A DNA stretch of 5,693 bases. Source: Caldilinea sp. Its GTDB lineage: Bacteria; Chloroflexota; Anaerolineae; Caldilineales; Caldilineaceae. The position numbers were made by a program, and so were the translations under genes. Below the pieces are notes generated by a model. That model made no database searches and was not told where the DNA came from. It was given only the letters and a program-made list of their open reading frames with translations. This document shows positions 1-5,682 of this stretch, one piece after another (the stretch's first letter is position 1; the number at the start of each line of letters is the position of its first letter). The DNA is taken from NCBI GenBank assembly GCA_026389955.1, contig JAPLGY010000148.1, positions 1-5,693 on the forward strand, written 5' to 3'.

Positions 1-323
1 AGGGGGCGGATCACGGTGGCCTGCAGGTCGGTGCAGCTGCCGACCGGTTCGGCCAGGATCACGTCGGGGGCGACACGCTGGTGCAAGGTCGTGAGTGCGC
101 GCAGCAGATCGGGGTAGCGGCAGCAAAAACAGCCGCCGGCCACTTCGACCACGGGGAGTTGGTGGTGTTCGAGCAGTGCGGTGTCGACCAGCTGGTCGCC
201 CTGGTCGTTGGTGACCAGGCCCACCCGTTGGCCGCGGGCGGCAAGTTTTTGGGCAGCTGCGAGCAGCAGAGAGGTCTTGCCGGCGCCCAGAAAGCCGCCG
301 ACCAGGACCACAGGGAGAGTCAT
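1..323 (-). CDS. CobW/G3E-family GTPase, N-terminal part (3' end outside window)
   Basis: I translated the first 107 residues from the ATG at 323; the gene continues past position 1. Visible motifs are a P-loop GGFLGAGKT (residues 9-17), a [11 protein letters not shown] segment (38-48) at the place where the family usually has NExG...D, the metal-binding CxCC motif as GGCFCC (63-68), and EPVGSCTDL (92-100) where most relatives have an E-(S/T)-T-G type Walker B segment. G3E GTPases act in the cytoplasm as metallochaperones or insertases, delivering zinc, cobalt, nickel or iron; the metal and client here cannot be read from sequence. The start overlaps the stop of the upstream membrane-protein gene as ATGA, and I see no clear Shine-Dalgarno sequence, so translation probably depends on coupling. 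A full-length family member is usually 300-400 residues, so about two thirds is missing. Family is confident; specific role is unknown. Confidence 0.9.
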   Translation of the reverse strand, partial: MTLPVVLVGGFLGAGKTSLLLAAAQKLAARGQRVGLVTNDQGDQLVDTALLEHHQLPVVEVAGGCFCCRYPDLLRALTTLHQRVAPDVILAEPVGSCTDLQATVIRP

Positions 324-1018
324 AGGTGCATCAATTCGGTGCGGACGACCAGGAGGCAGTTGGTGGCAGCGAACAGAGCCAGGCAAGTCGGCAGGAGCAG
401 CAACAGCCCCAGGCTGGCATAAACAACGGCGAACCCCATCAGCACGGCCAGGGCCAGCAGTCCCAGGGTGTGGGTCAGATAGCGGGCAGCGAGCAGAAAA
501 CTGTTTTGGAGGATGGCCCCCAGGCGGATTGGGTAGAGGGCCCGCAGCGGGAAGGCATACAAAAAGACGACTGTGGCGACGAGGCAGCAGAGCAGGAGCA
601 CCGCCACCCAGAACAAGGCGAGTGGGGAGAGCAGGTGGGGGGGAGAGGGGGGCAGTACGGCCAGGGTGAGGGCCAGCGGCGCGCTGCCGAGTGCGGCCAG
701 CCGCAGGCTGTCGAGCCAGTGCAGACGGTAGCCGGTCAGCAGTGTGCGGGGCGGTCGGCCGCTGGCCAGATCGCCGAGAAAGGAGAGCAGCCCGGTGTAG
801 GCGGGCGCTGTCACTCCGGCGGCCGCCAGCAGAGCGAGCCAGGGCAGGCCCAGCACCGCCAGCACAAAGGCAGGGGCGCAGGCCATGCTGAAAAAGAGCG
901 AGCCCACCAGCAGGTGGGGCAGGTTTTCCCAAAGACAGCGCAGCGTTTCGGGCAGGTAGGTCAGCGCGGTCAGCTGTTCCACCTCGTTGTGGGGCTGGGG
1001 TGTTGGGCCGGCGTGCAT
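320..1018 (-). CDS. DUF624/YesL-like integral membrane protein
   Basis: A 232-residue, very hydrophobic protein with about five or six likely membrane segments (roughly residues 35-58, 60-80, 103-123, 130-156, 183-200 and 201-225). The N-terminal pattern (ENLPHLL..., then a Pro/Ala-rich hydrophobic stretch, [17 protein letters not shown]) and the later [12 protein letters not shown]...[20 protein letters not shown] segment resemble DUF624 proteins such as Bacillus YesL. These are about 200 residues long and are encoded beside sugar ABC transporters. Their biochemical role is not established; an accessory role in carbohydrate uptake is inferred from gene context. The ATG at 1018 lies 4 nt after the permease stop and has a good ribosome-binding site (AAAGGA at 1026-1031, 7-nt spacing). 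The stop (TGA, 322-320) overlaps the GTPase start. Family assignment rests on recalled pattern similarity, not an alignment. It could be another polytopic accessory protein. Confidence 0.72.
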   Translation of the reverse strand: MHAGPTPQPHNEVEQLTALTYLPETLRCLWENLPHLLVGSLFFSMACAPAFVLAVLGLPWLALLAAAGVTAPAYTGLLSFLGDLASGRPPRTLLTGYRLHWLDSLRLAALGSAPLALTLAVLPPSPPHLLSPLALFWVAVLLLCCLVATVVFLYAFPLRALYPIRLGAILQNSFLLAARYLTHTLGLLALAVLMGFAVVYASLGLLLLLPTCLALFAATNCLLVVRTELMHL

Positions 1019-1022
1019 ACGT

Positions 1023-1913
1023 CTATCCTTTCAGCCCGGTGACAGCAATGCCACGGATGACAAAGCGCTGGGCCAGCAAAAAGAAAAGCAGCACAGGAAA
1101 GATGGAGATCATGACCGCGGCCAGCACATGGGCGCGGTTGCCGGAGCCCATGTAGCCGTTGAGCATGACGATCGCGATGGGGAAGGTATAGTTGTCCCAG
1201 CTGCGCAGGTAGAGGACGGGGCCGAGAAAATTGTTCCAGGCGGCGAGAAAGGTGAAGATTCCCAGCGCCGAGAGGGCTGGGCCGACCAGCGGCAACGCGA
1301 TCTGCCAGTAGATGCGCCAGTAGTTGGCGCCGTCGATGCGGGCTGCGTCGGTCAGCTCGCTGGGCAGCCCCATAAAGGCCTGGCGCAGCAAAAAGACGCC
1401 GAAGGCGCTGGTGGTTGCCGGCAGGATCAGGGCCCAGTGGCTGTCCAACAAATTGATCGAGCGGATCAAAATGAAGGTGGGGATCATAATCACGGTGGCG
1501 GGCACCATCAACGACGAGAGAAACACAAAAAAGAGCGTGTCACGCCCGGGGTAGCGAAGACGGGCAAAAGAAAAGCCAGCCATGGAGCAGGTCAGCAGCT
1601 GGGCAAGGGTGGCGAGCAGCGCGATCTTGAGGCTGTTCCAAAAAAAGAGGAGAAAATTGATCTGGGGGGATTGGATCACCGCCAGATAGTTGTCCCAGCG
1701 AAAAGAGGTCGGCCAGAAATCGGGGGGCAGATTGAAGGACTCGGACGGGTTGCGCAGGGAGGTGGCAAAGATCCAGCTGATCGGAGCGAACTCGACCAGC
1801 GCCATCCCGACCAGAAAGATCCAGATCAAGAGCTCGCCGAGGCGCAGGAGCAGCTTGGGTCGGAACGGAGCAGATTGGGTCTGCTGAGTGGAAGTTTGCA
1901 AAGAAGTAGCCAT
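1023..1913 (-). CDS. carbohydrate ABC transporter permease, CUT1 family, UgpE/MalG type
   Basis: A 296-residue inner-membrane permease, the usual length for the MalG/UgpE/LacG group. It should form half of a heterodimeric channel with the permease encoded just upstream. The N-terminus has one membrane segment (about 27-50). The transmembrane domain contains the EAA loop that docks the ATPase, DAARIDGANYWRIYWQIALP (189-208), with the conserved Gly at 195. It also has the typical VPATVIMIPTFILI segment (137-150), where most relatives have a similar P-rich run, the FLAAWNNFLGPVLYL block (222-236), and the characteristic C-terminal GIAVTGLKG. The start at 1913 is supported by GAGGAG (1919-1924) 5 nt upstream. 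It begins 17 nt after the previous permease stop, and the DUF624-like gene follows 4 nt after its TAG stop, so all three are probably on one mRNA. Substrate cannot be read from the permease; a mono- or oligosaccharide or glycerol-phosphate type solute is expected. Confidence 0.95.
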   Translation of the reverse strand: MATSLQTSTQQTQSAPFRPKLLLRLGELLIWIFLVGMALVEFAPISWIFATSLRNPSESFNLPPDFWPTSFRWDNYLAVIQSPQINFLLFFWNSLKIALLATLAQLLTCSMAGFSFARLRYPGRDTLFFVFLSSLMVPATVIMIPTFILIRSINLLDSHWALILPATTSAFGVFLLRQAFMGLPSELTDAARIDGANYWRIYWQIALPLVGPALSALGIFTFLAAWNNFLGPVLYLRSWDNYTFPIAIVMLNGYMGSGNRAHVLAAVMISIFPVLLFFLLAQRFVIRGIAVTGLKG

Positions 1914-1930
1914 TCGATCTCCTCGTCCGC

Positions 1931-2878
1931 TCAGTCGTAATGGACCCAGCGGCGCGACATCCGAAACTGAAACAGGGTGAGGCCGATCAGGATCAGAAAA
2001 AGGGTCAGCGAAACAGCGGCTGCATAGCCCATTTCAAACCGTTTGAAACCGATCTCATAGATATAGAGCACGATCAGACGGGTGGCGTCGGCGGGCCCAC
2101 CGCCGGTGAGCACCCAGACATTGTCGAAGACCTGCGCTGCGCCGATCAGCGAGACAATCAGTGCAAAAAAAGCGGTCGGGGAGAGGAGCGGCAGGGTGAT
2201 ATAGCGCATCCGTTGAAACTGATTGGCCCCGTCGATCGAGGCGGCTTCGTAGAGCGATTCGGGGATTGCCTGCAGGCCGGCCAGGTAGATGACCATCAAG
2301 AACCCGCAGGCACGCCAGACGTCGAAGAGCACGACGGAGACCATGGCCCAGGAGGAGCTGCTGAGCCAGGGGACGGGGTCGAGCCCGATCTGTTGCAGCA
2401 GAAAATTGATGACCCCCCGGTCCTGGGTGAGCAAAAAATTCCAGACGAGCGCCAGAGAGGCGGTGGTGGTGAGCACGGGGAAAAAGAGGGCGGTGCGCAG
2501 CAGGTATTTGACTGCGGCGTGCATCGTTCGATTGACCCCCATCGCCAGCAGGATGACCAGGAGATTGTTGAAGAGTGTTGCAAAGACGACGAACCGAAGG
2601 GTATTCCAGTAAATCTCGCGCAGGCGAGCGTCTGCGAACAGCTGGCTCAGATTGTGCAGGCCGACGTATTCTGGCGGGGAGAGCACATCGTAGCGCATGA
2701 AGACCAGGACAAAAGCTGCCAGGATGGGTGCCACCAAAAAGATGAAGAGCGAGAGCGCGGCCGGCAGCACGAAAAGGTAGCCGGCAAAGATTTCTTGGAC
2801 GCGATTGGTGTGTCTCTGGGCAAACCAGCCCTTGGCGGAGACACTCGATGAAGCAGAATGGCTGGCCACGGTCGCCAC
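1931..2878 (-). CDS. carbohydrate ABC transporter permease, CUT1 family, UgpA/MalF type
   Basis: A 315-residue inner-membrane permease with six predicted membrane segments, starting around residue 33. The EAA loop is EAASIDGANQFQRMRYITLP (211-230), and the conserved GAAQVFDNVWVLTGGGPADAT block (247-265) is the hallmark of UgpA/LacF-type subunits. It pairs with the next gene to form the channel. An in-frame GTG at 2884 would give 317 residues, but the strong AGGAGG (2884-2889) overlaps that codon. The GTG at 2878 sits 5 nt after the AGGAGG and is the better start. An ATG at 2880 is in another frame and opens only a short shadow reading frame. A 105-nt gap containing a stem-loop separates it from the binding-protein gene; the second permease follows after 17 nt. 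No long Mal-type periplasmic loop is present, consistent with the shorter UgpA-like form. Confidence 0.95.
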   Translation of the reverse strand: MATVASHSASSSVSAKGWFAQRHTNRVQEIFAGYLFVLPAALSLFIFLVAPILAAFVLVFMRYDVLSPPEYVGLHNLSQLFADARLREIYWNTLRFVVFATLFNNLLVILLAMGVNRTMHAAVKYLLRTALFFPVLTTTASLALVWNFLLTQDRGVINFLLQQIGLDPVPWLSSSSWAMVSVVLFDVWRACGFLMVIYLAGLQAIPESLYEAASIDGANQFQRMRYITLPLLSPTAFFALIVSLIGAAQVFDNVWVLTGGGPADATRLIVLYIYEIGFKRFEMGYAAAVSLTLFLILIGLTLFQFRMSRRWVHYD

Positions 2879-2883
2879 ATTCA

Positions 2884-2889
2884 CCTCCT
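2884..2889 (-). promoter_or_regulatory. Shine-Dalgarno of the first permease; decides its start
   Basis: A perfect AGGAGG on the minus strand. It overlaps the upstream candidate GTG (2884-2882), which makes that codon unusable with this site. It lies 5 nt before the second in-frame GTG (2878-2876), which I take as the start. Confidence 0.75.
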
Positions 2890-2928
2890 GGCAAGCGAAC
2901 GAACTTGAGTCACACAGACGGGTGGGCC

Positions 2929-2967
2929 CGGCTGCAGGGTCACCAAATTCCGGTGGCCCTGCAGCCG
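2929..2967 (-). promoter_or_regulatory. intercistronic stem-loop between binding-protein and permease genes
   Basis: An inverted repeat with arms 2929-2944 and 2952-2967. Fifteen of 16 positions pair, with one C-A mismatch in the minus-strand RNA (2940/2956), around a 7-nt loop. The stem is GC-rich (CGGCUGCAGGG against CCCUGCAGCCG at its base). It begins 16 nt after the binding-protein stop codon and ends 50 nt before the permease start. No run of U follows it in the direction of transcription, so it is not a simple intrinsic terminator. Stem-loops at this place in sugar ABC operons, as between malE and malF in E. coli, are known to protect the upstream message or lower downstream expression, so that binding protein exceeds permease. 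That role here is inference. Confidence 0.75.
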
Positions 2968-2983
2968 TCGAGGGCAGGGAGAG

Positions 2984-4399
2984 CTACTGTGCACAGCCGC
3001 AGGCTGCGGCAAGCTTGTTGGTAGAGACGCCGGCAAACGAGCTGCGCCCGGCCTGCAGTTTTTCCATTTCAACGCGCACCTCGGCATCGGCGGCGGCCAA
3101 GGCCTCCTCGACGCTCTTTTCGCCGTTCCAGATGGTCTGGTAGTGGCGGTTGAGAATGGGGTCGACGATGTTGAAATTTTTGGGAGCGGGGACAGTTTTG
3201 GCGTAGTCGAGCGACTCGTAGAAGATAGCGGTATTGGCTGGGCCGTATTCGGCGAAGATGGGCAGTTCGGCCACGGAGCGCAACGTTGGGATATTGCCGC
3301 CCGAGGTGGTCATGTCGATCGAGGCATCCTTGTTGGAGAGGAATTTGGTGACACTCCAGGCTGCGTCGGGGCTCTTGGTTGCGCCGGCGATGCCCCAGCC
3401 ATCGGTGCCGGCCACGGTCCGGAGCGGGCCGGCGCGGTGGGGCTGGTATTGCAGATCGTAGGTAGTAAAATTCTCGTTCAGCGAGCTGGAGATGCACCAG
3501 CGGCCGCAGGTGCGCATTGCGAGATGGCCGGCGTGGAACTGTGCCCACTCTTCCCAGCCTTGTGGGTTGGGGGCAACCTTGTGCGTGAGGATCAGGTCGG
3601 CCATGAACTGGAGGGTCTCGGCGACCTTGGGATCCATCAGGTTGGATTCGGTCCAGGAGTCATTCAGGGGGGAGGTATCGTTGTTGAAGTACCAGGCTGC
3701 CATGCCAAACATTCCATTGCCCCAGAAGGAATAGGCATAGCGGTCGTCGGCGTTGCCCTGCACGTTGGCCACCTTGAGGCAGGTGTCGAGGAAGTCCTCC
3801 CAGGTCCACTCGGCTGCGGGCGGCTCCACCCCTGCCTCTTCAAAGACAGAGGTGTTGTAGTACATGACCATATTGTTCCAGGAGAAGGGGTATTCCATCT
3901 GTTTGCCGTCGACCTGGAGCATTTCGCGCAGCACGGGATGGATGTCGTTGTCCAGGATGGCTTTTTCGGTGGGGTCGGCCAGGAAGAAATCGTCGAGCGG
4001 CACCAGGATTTTCTTGTCGGTCAGCAGGCCCAGCCCTTCGATTGCGATCATGATGACGTCGAGCTGCTCGCCGCCGGCGATCTGGGTGACGATCCGGTCG
4101 GAGTAGCCTGCCCAGCCTCCTTCGCTGATATTGGTCTGGGTGAGCACCAGATCGACTTCGGGGAGCTGGTCGACGGCGCGTTCGACGGCGGGCTGCCACT
4201 GTTCGATCGGCATCTGGGTGGTGGCGACGATGCGCACTTTGGCCTGGGCTGGGGCGCTGTCGCCGGTGGTGGCCCCGCTGGGGGCAATGCCTGGGGCACA
4301 GGCGGCCAGCAGCGCCCCGGTGGTGGCAAATGCACTCCAGCGCAACAGGTCTCGGCGGCTCAACCTTTGTTTGCCCAGCGTTTCATGTAGGGTCGACAT
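2984..4399 (-). CDS. extracellular sugar-binding lipoprotein of an ABC transporter (solute-binding family 1)
   Basis: A 471-residue solute receptor, a normal length for CUT1 binding proteins. The N-terminus has a twin-arginine-like motif SRRDLLRW (14-21), a hydrophobic stretch and a lipobox LLAAC with the lipidated Cys at 34. It is therefore probably exported folded by Tat and anchored outside the cytoplasmic membrane. A Ser/Thr/Ala/Pro linker follows (35-52). Family features include QIAGGEQLDVIMI (106-118), YPFSWNNMVMYYNTSVFEEAGVEPP (170-194), the FHAGHLAMRTCGRW segment (288-301; usual form F..G.aAM...G.W), and TDGWGIAGATKSPDAAWSVTKFLSNKD (332-358) with GGNIPTLRSV (367-376). I chose the ATG at 4399 because AAGGAGG (4408-4414) lies 8 nt upstream. 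An in-frame ATG at 4504 would overlap the regulator and place unrelated residues before the signal peptide. The tail ends ACGCAQ, with two extra Cys residues. The ligand is not predictable beyond a carbohydrate. Confidence 0.95.
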   Translation of the reverse strand: MSTLHETLGKQRLSRRDLLRWSAFATTGALLAACAPGIAPSGATTGDSAPAQAKVRIVATTQMPIEQWQPAVERAVDQLPEVDLVLTQTNISEGGWAGYSDRIVTQIAGGEQLDVIMIAIEGLGLLTDKKILVPLDDFFLADPTEKAILDNDIHPVLREMLQVDGKQMEYPFSWNNMVMYYNTSVFEEAGVEPPAAEWTWEDFLDTCLKVANVQGNADDRYAYSFWGNGMFGMAAWYFNNDTSPLNDSWTESNLMDPKVAETLQFMADLILTHKVAPNPQGWEEWAQFHAGHLAMRTCGRWCISSSLNENFTTYDLQYQPHRAGPLRTVAGTDGWGIAGATKSPDAAWSVTKFLSNKDASIDMTTSGGNIPTLRSVAELPIFAEYGPANTAIFYESLDYAKTVPAPKNFNIVDPILNRHYQTIWNGEKSVEEALAAADAEVRVEMEKLQAGRSSFAGVSTNKLAAACGCAQ

Positions 4400-4407
4400 C
4401 TTTATTT

Positions 4408-4414
4408 CCTCCTT
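4408..4414 (-). promoter_or_regulatory. Shine-Dalgarno of the binding-protein gene; decides its start
   Basis: AAGGAGG on the minus strand, 8 nt before the ATG at 4399. It is much stronger than the site before the repressor gene, in keeping with the high binding-protein level such operons need. It fixes the start at 4399 rather than at the in-frame ATG at 4504. Confidence 0.8.
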
Positions 4415-4467
4415 GGTACAGAAAACAAAAAAACGCAACAGACGAAAGAGAGAGCAAGCGTACCGTT
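4415..4467. promoter_or_regulatory. leader of the binding-protein gene with operator-like half-sites (tentative)
   Basis: Part of the 67-nt gap between repressor and binding-protein genes. On the minus strand it contains AACGGTA at 4467-4461 and TTTTCTGTACC at 4425-4415. AACGGTA also occurs in the repeat before the repressor (5535-5529, minus strand). CTGTACC matches the other strand of that repeat (5510-5516, plus strand), also preceded by TTTT. The shared words suggest a second binding region for the same repressor just upstream of the ribosome-binding site. I see no convincing -35/-10 pair here, so transcription probably reads through from the repressor gene. The words are short, so chance similarity is possible. 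Confidence 0.35.
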
Positions 4468-5498
4468 CAGCTGCGAGCGCTGCGGGTCGAAGCACGAACG
4501 ACAAGCCTGGAGGGAACGACGTGGCGGGCGGGCGCGTGGGTGCTCCCCTTGATCTGGTCCAGCAGCAGGTCGAAAGCGAGCGCGCCGATCTGCTCGCGCG
4601 CGTAGTGGACCGAAGTCAAGGAGGGGCTGGCCTGCTCGGCGTTGCTCTGGTCGTCGAATCCGACCAGGGCAATGTCGTGGGGGACGCGCAGCCCTGCCTC
4701 CTTGATCGCGTCCAAGGCGCCGAGTGCGGCGCGGTCGCTGACCGCAAACACGGCGGTGGGCGGCTCTGCAAGCTGAAGCAGGGCCTTCATTTCGCGGTAG
4801 CCCTTCTGTGCAAAGCCGCTGGAGATGGAAGGCTGTTGATAGGGGGGGGGGATCGGCACCTTCAGCTCGTCGGCGGCCCGCAGCGCTCCCCAGCGTCGGT
4901 CGACCAGGGTGCGGTACTTGGCGGGCCCTTCGATCAGGGCGATCCGCCGGTGTCCCTGCTCGACCAGGTGTTGGTAGGCCAGGTAGCCCCCCCATTCGTT
5001 GTCTGGCAGGACAGCGGTGATCGGCGCGCTGGGGAGATAGGTATCTACCAGCACCAGGGGCAGGTTGAGGGCGGTCAGCTCCAGGGCGAGCGCATCGTTT
5101 TCGGGGCAGCCGCCCAGGATGATGGCGCCCTGGGCCTGTCGTTCGCGCACGGAATGGGGCACCTGGCCTTTTTCGACGGTGGCCAGCAGCATGCCGACCT
5201 GCTGCTGGCGGGCTTTTTCTTCGATCGTCCGGATAATGGTCCCGTAGACCGTCTCTGGAAAGGCAAAGAGGGAGAGCTCTTCCATGAGCAAGATGAAGAA
5301 CCGGGCGTTTGACTGGCTGGCAGCCTGTGCGCGCGGGGCGTATCCGATTTCAGCTGCTACTGCGACGATCCGCTGTCGGGTGGTTGTGGCGACCCGGTCT
5401 GGGTAGTGGAAGGCCAGAGAGACAGTTGAGATCGAGACACCAGCTTTTTCTGCGACATCACGCACTGTGGCGCGATGCCTGTGTGCAGGATCGACCAT
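4467..5498 (-). CDS. LacI-family transcriptional repressor
   Basis: A 343-residue regulator of standard LacI/GalR length. An N-terminal helix-turn-helix (10-55: ATVRDVAEKAGVSISTVSLAF..., ending IGYAP) is followed by a periplasmic-binding-protein-like effector domain. The latter shows TAVLPDNEWGGYLAYQHLVEQGHRRIALIEG (161-191), RRWGALRAAD (201-210), VFAVSDRAALGALDAIKEAGLRVPHDIALVGFDD (250-283) and SPSLTSVHYAREQIGALAFDLLL (291-313), all in family order. It should bind DNA as a dimer and respond to a sugar or sugar-phosphate. Being first in the operon it controls, it probably regulates itself. The hinge is atypical: RAQAASQSNAR replaces the usual N-x-x-A-R-x-L pattern, and Gln62 aligns with the Leu that LacI and PurR insert in the minor groove. 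The ATG at 5498 has only a weak AGGT site 9 nt upstream, suggesting low expression. The gene contains a run of ten C in its coding strand (4842-4851). Confidence 0.95.
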   Translation of the reverse strand: MVDPAHRHRATVRDVAEKAGVSISTVSLAFHYPDRVATTTRQRIVAVAAEIGYAPRAQAASQSNARFFILLMEELSLFAFPETVYGTIIRTIEEKARQQQVGMLLATVEKGQVPHSVRERQAQGAIILGGCPENDALALELTALNLPLVLVDTYLPSAPITAVLPDNEWGGYLAYQHLVEQGHRRIALIEGPAKYRTLVDRRWGALRAADELKVPIPPPYQQPSISSGFAQKGYREMKALLQLAEPPTAVFAVSDRAALGALDAIKEAGLRVPHDIALVGFDDQSNAEQASPSLTSVHYAREQIGALAFDLLLDQIKGSTHAPARHVVPSRLVVRASTRSARS

Positions 5499-5503
5499 GC
5501 AAA

Positions 5504-5534
5504 TTTTACCTGTACCGTGTTTTACCTATACCGT
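5504..5534. repeat. tandem 15-bp direct repeat in the repressor leader, candidate operator
   Basis: Two copies, 5504-5518 and 5520-5534, identical at 14 of 15 positions (plus strand TTTTACCTGTACCGT and TTTTACCTATACCGT) and 16 bp apart. Each copy contains TACC twice, 6 bp apart, so TACC begins at 5507, 5513, 5523 and 5529. The pair lies about 27-57 nt downstream of the predicted transcription start and just before the repressor ATG. It is well placed for autorepression. It is not the usual inverted LacI operator with a central CG. The proximal copy also contains the AGGT that would serve as ribosome-binding site, so a role at the RNA level is an alternative. Confidence 0.6.
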
Positions 5535-5567
5535 TTGAGTCTGTCAGGAGAACTGTTTGCACCGCAG

Positions 5568-5596
5568 ATTGTAGCAGAGAATACAGAGCTTGTCAA
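5568..5596 (-). promoter_or_regulatory. sigma-70-type promoter for the operon
   Basis: On the minus strand there is a consensus -35 TTGACA (5596-5591), a 17-nt spacer, and TACAAT (5573-5568) preceded by TGC, an extended -10. Transcription would start near 5561, giving a leader of about 60 nt before the repressor ATG. The A/T-rich block upstream (about 5597-5640, with A and T runs) may act as an UP element. It is the only strong promoter I found and could serve all six genes. Confidence 0.8.
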
Positions 5597-5640
5597 TCCT
5601 TATTTTTGTTTATTTTCGATTAAAAATTTTTTATTTGTTC

Positions 5641-5682
5641 GATTGGTCTTCCAGAAAAAGCTTTTTCTGGGCGGATTGGTCT
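5641..5682. repeat. perfect 20-bp palindrome flanked by 9-bp direct repeats
   Basis: The palindrome spans 5651-5670 (CCAGAAAAAG followed by its exact complement). Identical GATTGGTCT copies lie at 5641-5649 and 5674-5682. It is about 90-110 bp upstream of the predicted transcription start. A terminator for a gene beyond the right edge is possible, but no clean T-run follows the stem on either strand. A protein-binding site, or the remains of a small insertion with target duplication, are other readings. The function is unknown. Confidence 0.55.

Noticed and set aside
59..244. Short minus-strand frame inside the GTPase
   Set aside because: It is in a different frame from the P-loop and CxCC motifs, which read correctly from the ATG at 323.
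987..2851. Long plus-strand frames opposite both permeases (987-1940 and 1940-2851)
   Set aside because: Their products are rich in Gln, Gly, Asp, Lys and Glu without motif structure, and they mirror the hydrophobic permease codons. Both permeases have intact EAA loops on the minus strand.
3143..4390. A 415-codon open frame on the plus strand opposite the binding-protein gene
   Set aside because: It is the complement of a well-supported lipoprotein gene with signal peptide and family motifs. Its product is a Gly/Val/His-rich composition typical of antisense frames in GC-rich DNA, with no recognisable domain.
4426..4466. Possible intrinsic terminator between repressor and binding-protein genes (ACGC/GCGT arms before a run of T on the minus strand)
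   Set aside because: Only four base pairs with a loop of about 20 nt; too weak to call. A leaky attenuator cannot be excluded.
4400..4504. Longer N-terminus for the binding protein from the ATG at 4504
   Set aside because: It would overlap the repressor end, has no good ribosome-binding site, and would put 35 unrelated residues before the Tat-lipoprotein signal. The ATG at 4399 has AAGGAGG at 8 nt.
4131..5312. A 393-codon plus-strand frame opposite the repressor
   Set aside because: It spans the antisense of two genes and the gap between them, with no known motif. The minus-strand LacI domains are complete.
5590..5616. Divergent plus-strand promoter (TTGTCA and TATTTT)
   Set aside because: The spacing is 15 bp and the -10 match is poor. 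The AT-rich block explains such matches by composition. No plus-strand gene is visible before the window ends.
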